Of a stretch of DNA of 64,000 nucleotides, positions 62,105 to 64,000 are shown piece after piece. This DNA is from Mimachlamys varia (taxonomy: Eukaryota; Mollusca; Bivalvia; Pectinida; Pectinidae), in the NCBI GenBank assembly GCA_947623455.1, contig OX392529.1, positions 2,046,001-2,110,000 on the forward strand. Direction: 5' to 3'. The notes below the pieces were generated by a model. It saw nothing but the letters and a program-made list of their open reading frames with translations. It searched no databases and was not told the DNA's origin. Position numbers and translations under genes: made by a program. How positions within the stretch are numbered: position 1 is the stretch's first letter; every line of letters starts with the position of its first letter.

Positions 62105-63415
62105 ATCAAATTCACCTAGGAGAACCTCTAATCCACCTCGGAGAACACCTCTAATCCACCTCGGAGAACACCTCTAATCCACCTCGGAAAACACCTCTAA
62201 TCAACCTAGGAGAACACCTCCAATTCACCTAGGAGAACACCTCCAATCCACCTAGGAGAACACCTCTAATCCACCTAGGAGAACACCTCCAATCCACCTA
62301 GGAGAACACCTCTAATCCACCTTGGAGAACACCTCTAATCCAACTCGGAGAACACCTCTAATCCACCTAGGAGAACCTCTAATCCACCTCGGAGAACACC
62401 TCTAATCCACCTAGGAGAACCTCTAATCCACCTCGGAGAACACCTCTAATCCACCTAGGAGAACACCTCCAATCCACCTCGGAGAACACCTCTAATCCAC
62501 CTAGGAGAACACCTCCAATCCACCTAGAACACCTCCAATCCACCTAGGAGAACACCTCTAATCCATTTTGGAGAACACCTCCAATCCACCTAGAACACCT
62601 CCAATCCACCTAGGAGAACACCTCCAATCCACCTCGGAGAACACCTCTAATCCACCTAGGAGAACACCTCCAATCCACCTAGAACACCACTAATCCACCT
62701 CGGAGAACACCTCTAATCCACCTCGGAGAACACCTCTAATCCACCTCGGAGAACACCTCTAATCCACCTCGGAGAACACCTCTAATCCACCTAGTAGAAC
62801 ACCTCCAATCCACCTAGGAGAACACCTCTAATCCACCTCGGAGAACACCTCTAATCCACCTCGGAGAACACCTCTAATCCACCTAGGAGAACACCTCCAA
62901 TCCAACTAGGAGAACACCTCTAATCCACATAGGAGAACACCTCCAATCCACCTAGAACACCTCCAATCCACCTAGGAGAACACCTCTAATCCACCTAGGA
63001 GAACACCTCTAATCCACCTCGGAGAACACCTCTAATCCACCTCGGAGAACACCTCTAATCCACCTCGGCGAACACCTCTAATCCACCTAGTAGAACACCT
63101 CCAATCCACCTAGGAGAACACCTCTAATCCACCTCGGAGAACACCTCTAATCCACCTCAGAGAACACCTCTAATCCACCTAGGAGAACACCTCCAATCCA
63201 ACTAGGAGAACACCTCTAATCCACATAGGAGAACACCTCCAATCCACCTAGAACACCTCCAATCCACCTAGGAGAACACCTCCAATCCAACTAGGAGAAC
63301 ACCTCTAATCCACCTAGGAGAACACATCCATTGCAATTAGGAGAACACCTCCAACCCAACTAGGAGAACACCTCTAATCCACCTAGGAGAACACCTCCAA
63401 TCCACCTAGAACACC
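62105..63415. repeat. 23-bp minisatellite
   Basis: About 57 units (CTAATCCACCTCGGAGAACA, CCT), with CTAGG/CTCGG variants and shorter copies reading CCACCTAGAACACC. A 300-bp segment is duplicated (compare 62690-62970 with 62990-63260). It lies in the XPR1 intron upstream of e1 and abuts the LINE fragment. Confidence 0.95.
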
Positions 63416-63424
63416 TGCGATCCA

Positions 63425-63999
63425 ACCTGTGATCTCTCCGACTGGACAGACATGGTTTAAGTGTCGGTTGTATTTTAAAGAGTTTGTTTGTAGTCTCTGT
63501 TATCCATTTTTGTTGCCATTGATGTTTGATGGCTGACTGAATAATTGGCTCTATATCTGTATATGGAAGCTTGAAATTTGTTTGGTCTAGGTTTAGAGCC
63601 ATTTTGGCAGCTTTGTCCACTTTTTCATTTCCCTTTATAACAACATGGTTTGGGATCCATAGAAATACAATTTGACATATCTGGGAAATAGAGAATACTC
63701 GAGAAGAAAGGTTTTGGATTAAGGTGTTTTTGGGTTCACGTGATTGTAGAGCCAGAAGGACTGATAGTGAATCAGAAAAGATGATTGCCTTTTCAATGCG
63801 GTGTTCATCGATATGGTCAAAGGCGCGCGCATGCTTCCACAGAAAAAATAGAGCCACCATCTGGTAGTCGAAATGAAGAACAATGTTGATTAGTGCAGCA
63901 TGCTGCTGCAACTTTTTCACCATCTTTTGAGCCATCAGTATATATCTGTACATGATCAGGGAAACTCGCAATGCATTCCGGAAAAGGACGATTTGTGTT
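63425..63999 (-). mobile_element. LINE (non-LTR retrotransposon) fragment: broken RNase H domain
   Basis: Frame one (63999 to about 63820) carries YTDGSKDG and SVEA; frame two (about 63830 to 63425) carries IFSDSLSVLLAL, VFLWIPNHVVIKGNEKVDKA and IQSAIKHQWQQKW. Together these hold the acidic residues of the RNase H active site (D, E, D, D). The order and the downstream KPCLSSRRD match the C-terminal part of invertebrate LINEs of the I/Jockey type (family knowledge; exact clade not decided). A one-base frame change within the GCGCGC tract at about 63821-63830 breaks the frame, so it is a pseudogene. The element is cut at its 3' side by the 23-bp array and runs off the window on the other side. 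Confidence 0.8.
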
Positions 64000-64000
64000 C

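Noticed and set aside
28646..63415. CRISPR array
   Set aside because: Repeats are contiguous without unique spacers, and the DNA is eukaryotic with spliced genes.

Overview
This is eukaryotic genomic DNA, most likely from a marine mollusc and probably a bivalve (inferred from the diverged animal XPR1 protein, AT-rich introns, mollusc-style short transposons and extreme minisatellite content). Genes are split into short exons with GT-AG junctions. Roughly four fifths of the window is tandem repeat. Most long open frames are by-products of repeat units that lack stop codons and were not annotated as genes. Layout: (1) 1-25575 is the right part of a 42-bp satellite with higher-order structure, continuing beyond the left edge. 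(2) 25966-26974 holds the last two recognisable coding exons of an unidentified plus-strand gene, with a poly(A) signal at 27152. (3) 27.2-35.0 kb is a convergent intergenic stretch with a degenerate interspersed repeat, several minisatellites and small hairpin or MITE-like pieces. (4) 35064-62033, minus strand, carries ten exons encoding the C-terminal 469 residues (membrane and EXS parts) of the phosphate exporter XPR1, including the stop codon. The N-terminal SPX exons lie beyond the right edge. (5) 63425-64000 is a decayed LINE RNase H fragment. The main observation is that the minisatellites in these two genes are not randomly placed. At least six arrays (in XPR1 introns e2-e3, e6-e7, e7-e8 and e9-e10, and both ends of the last intron of the plus-strand gene) have units made of exon edge plus splice site plus intron, so a real donor or acceptor is copied a few to about 38 times. 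Three more (introns e1-e2, e4-e5, e5-e6) start within a few to about 20 bases of a splice site. The result is a field of decoy splice sites, often followed by in-frame stops, next to functional exons. Three DNA-transposon-like elements lie in XPR1 introns; two sit inside arrays with clean target duplications, so they came after the arrays. XPR1 itself looks intact: every exon junction keeps phase, and the residues known to line the human phosphate path are present.
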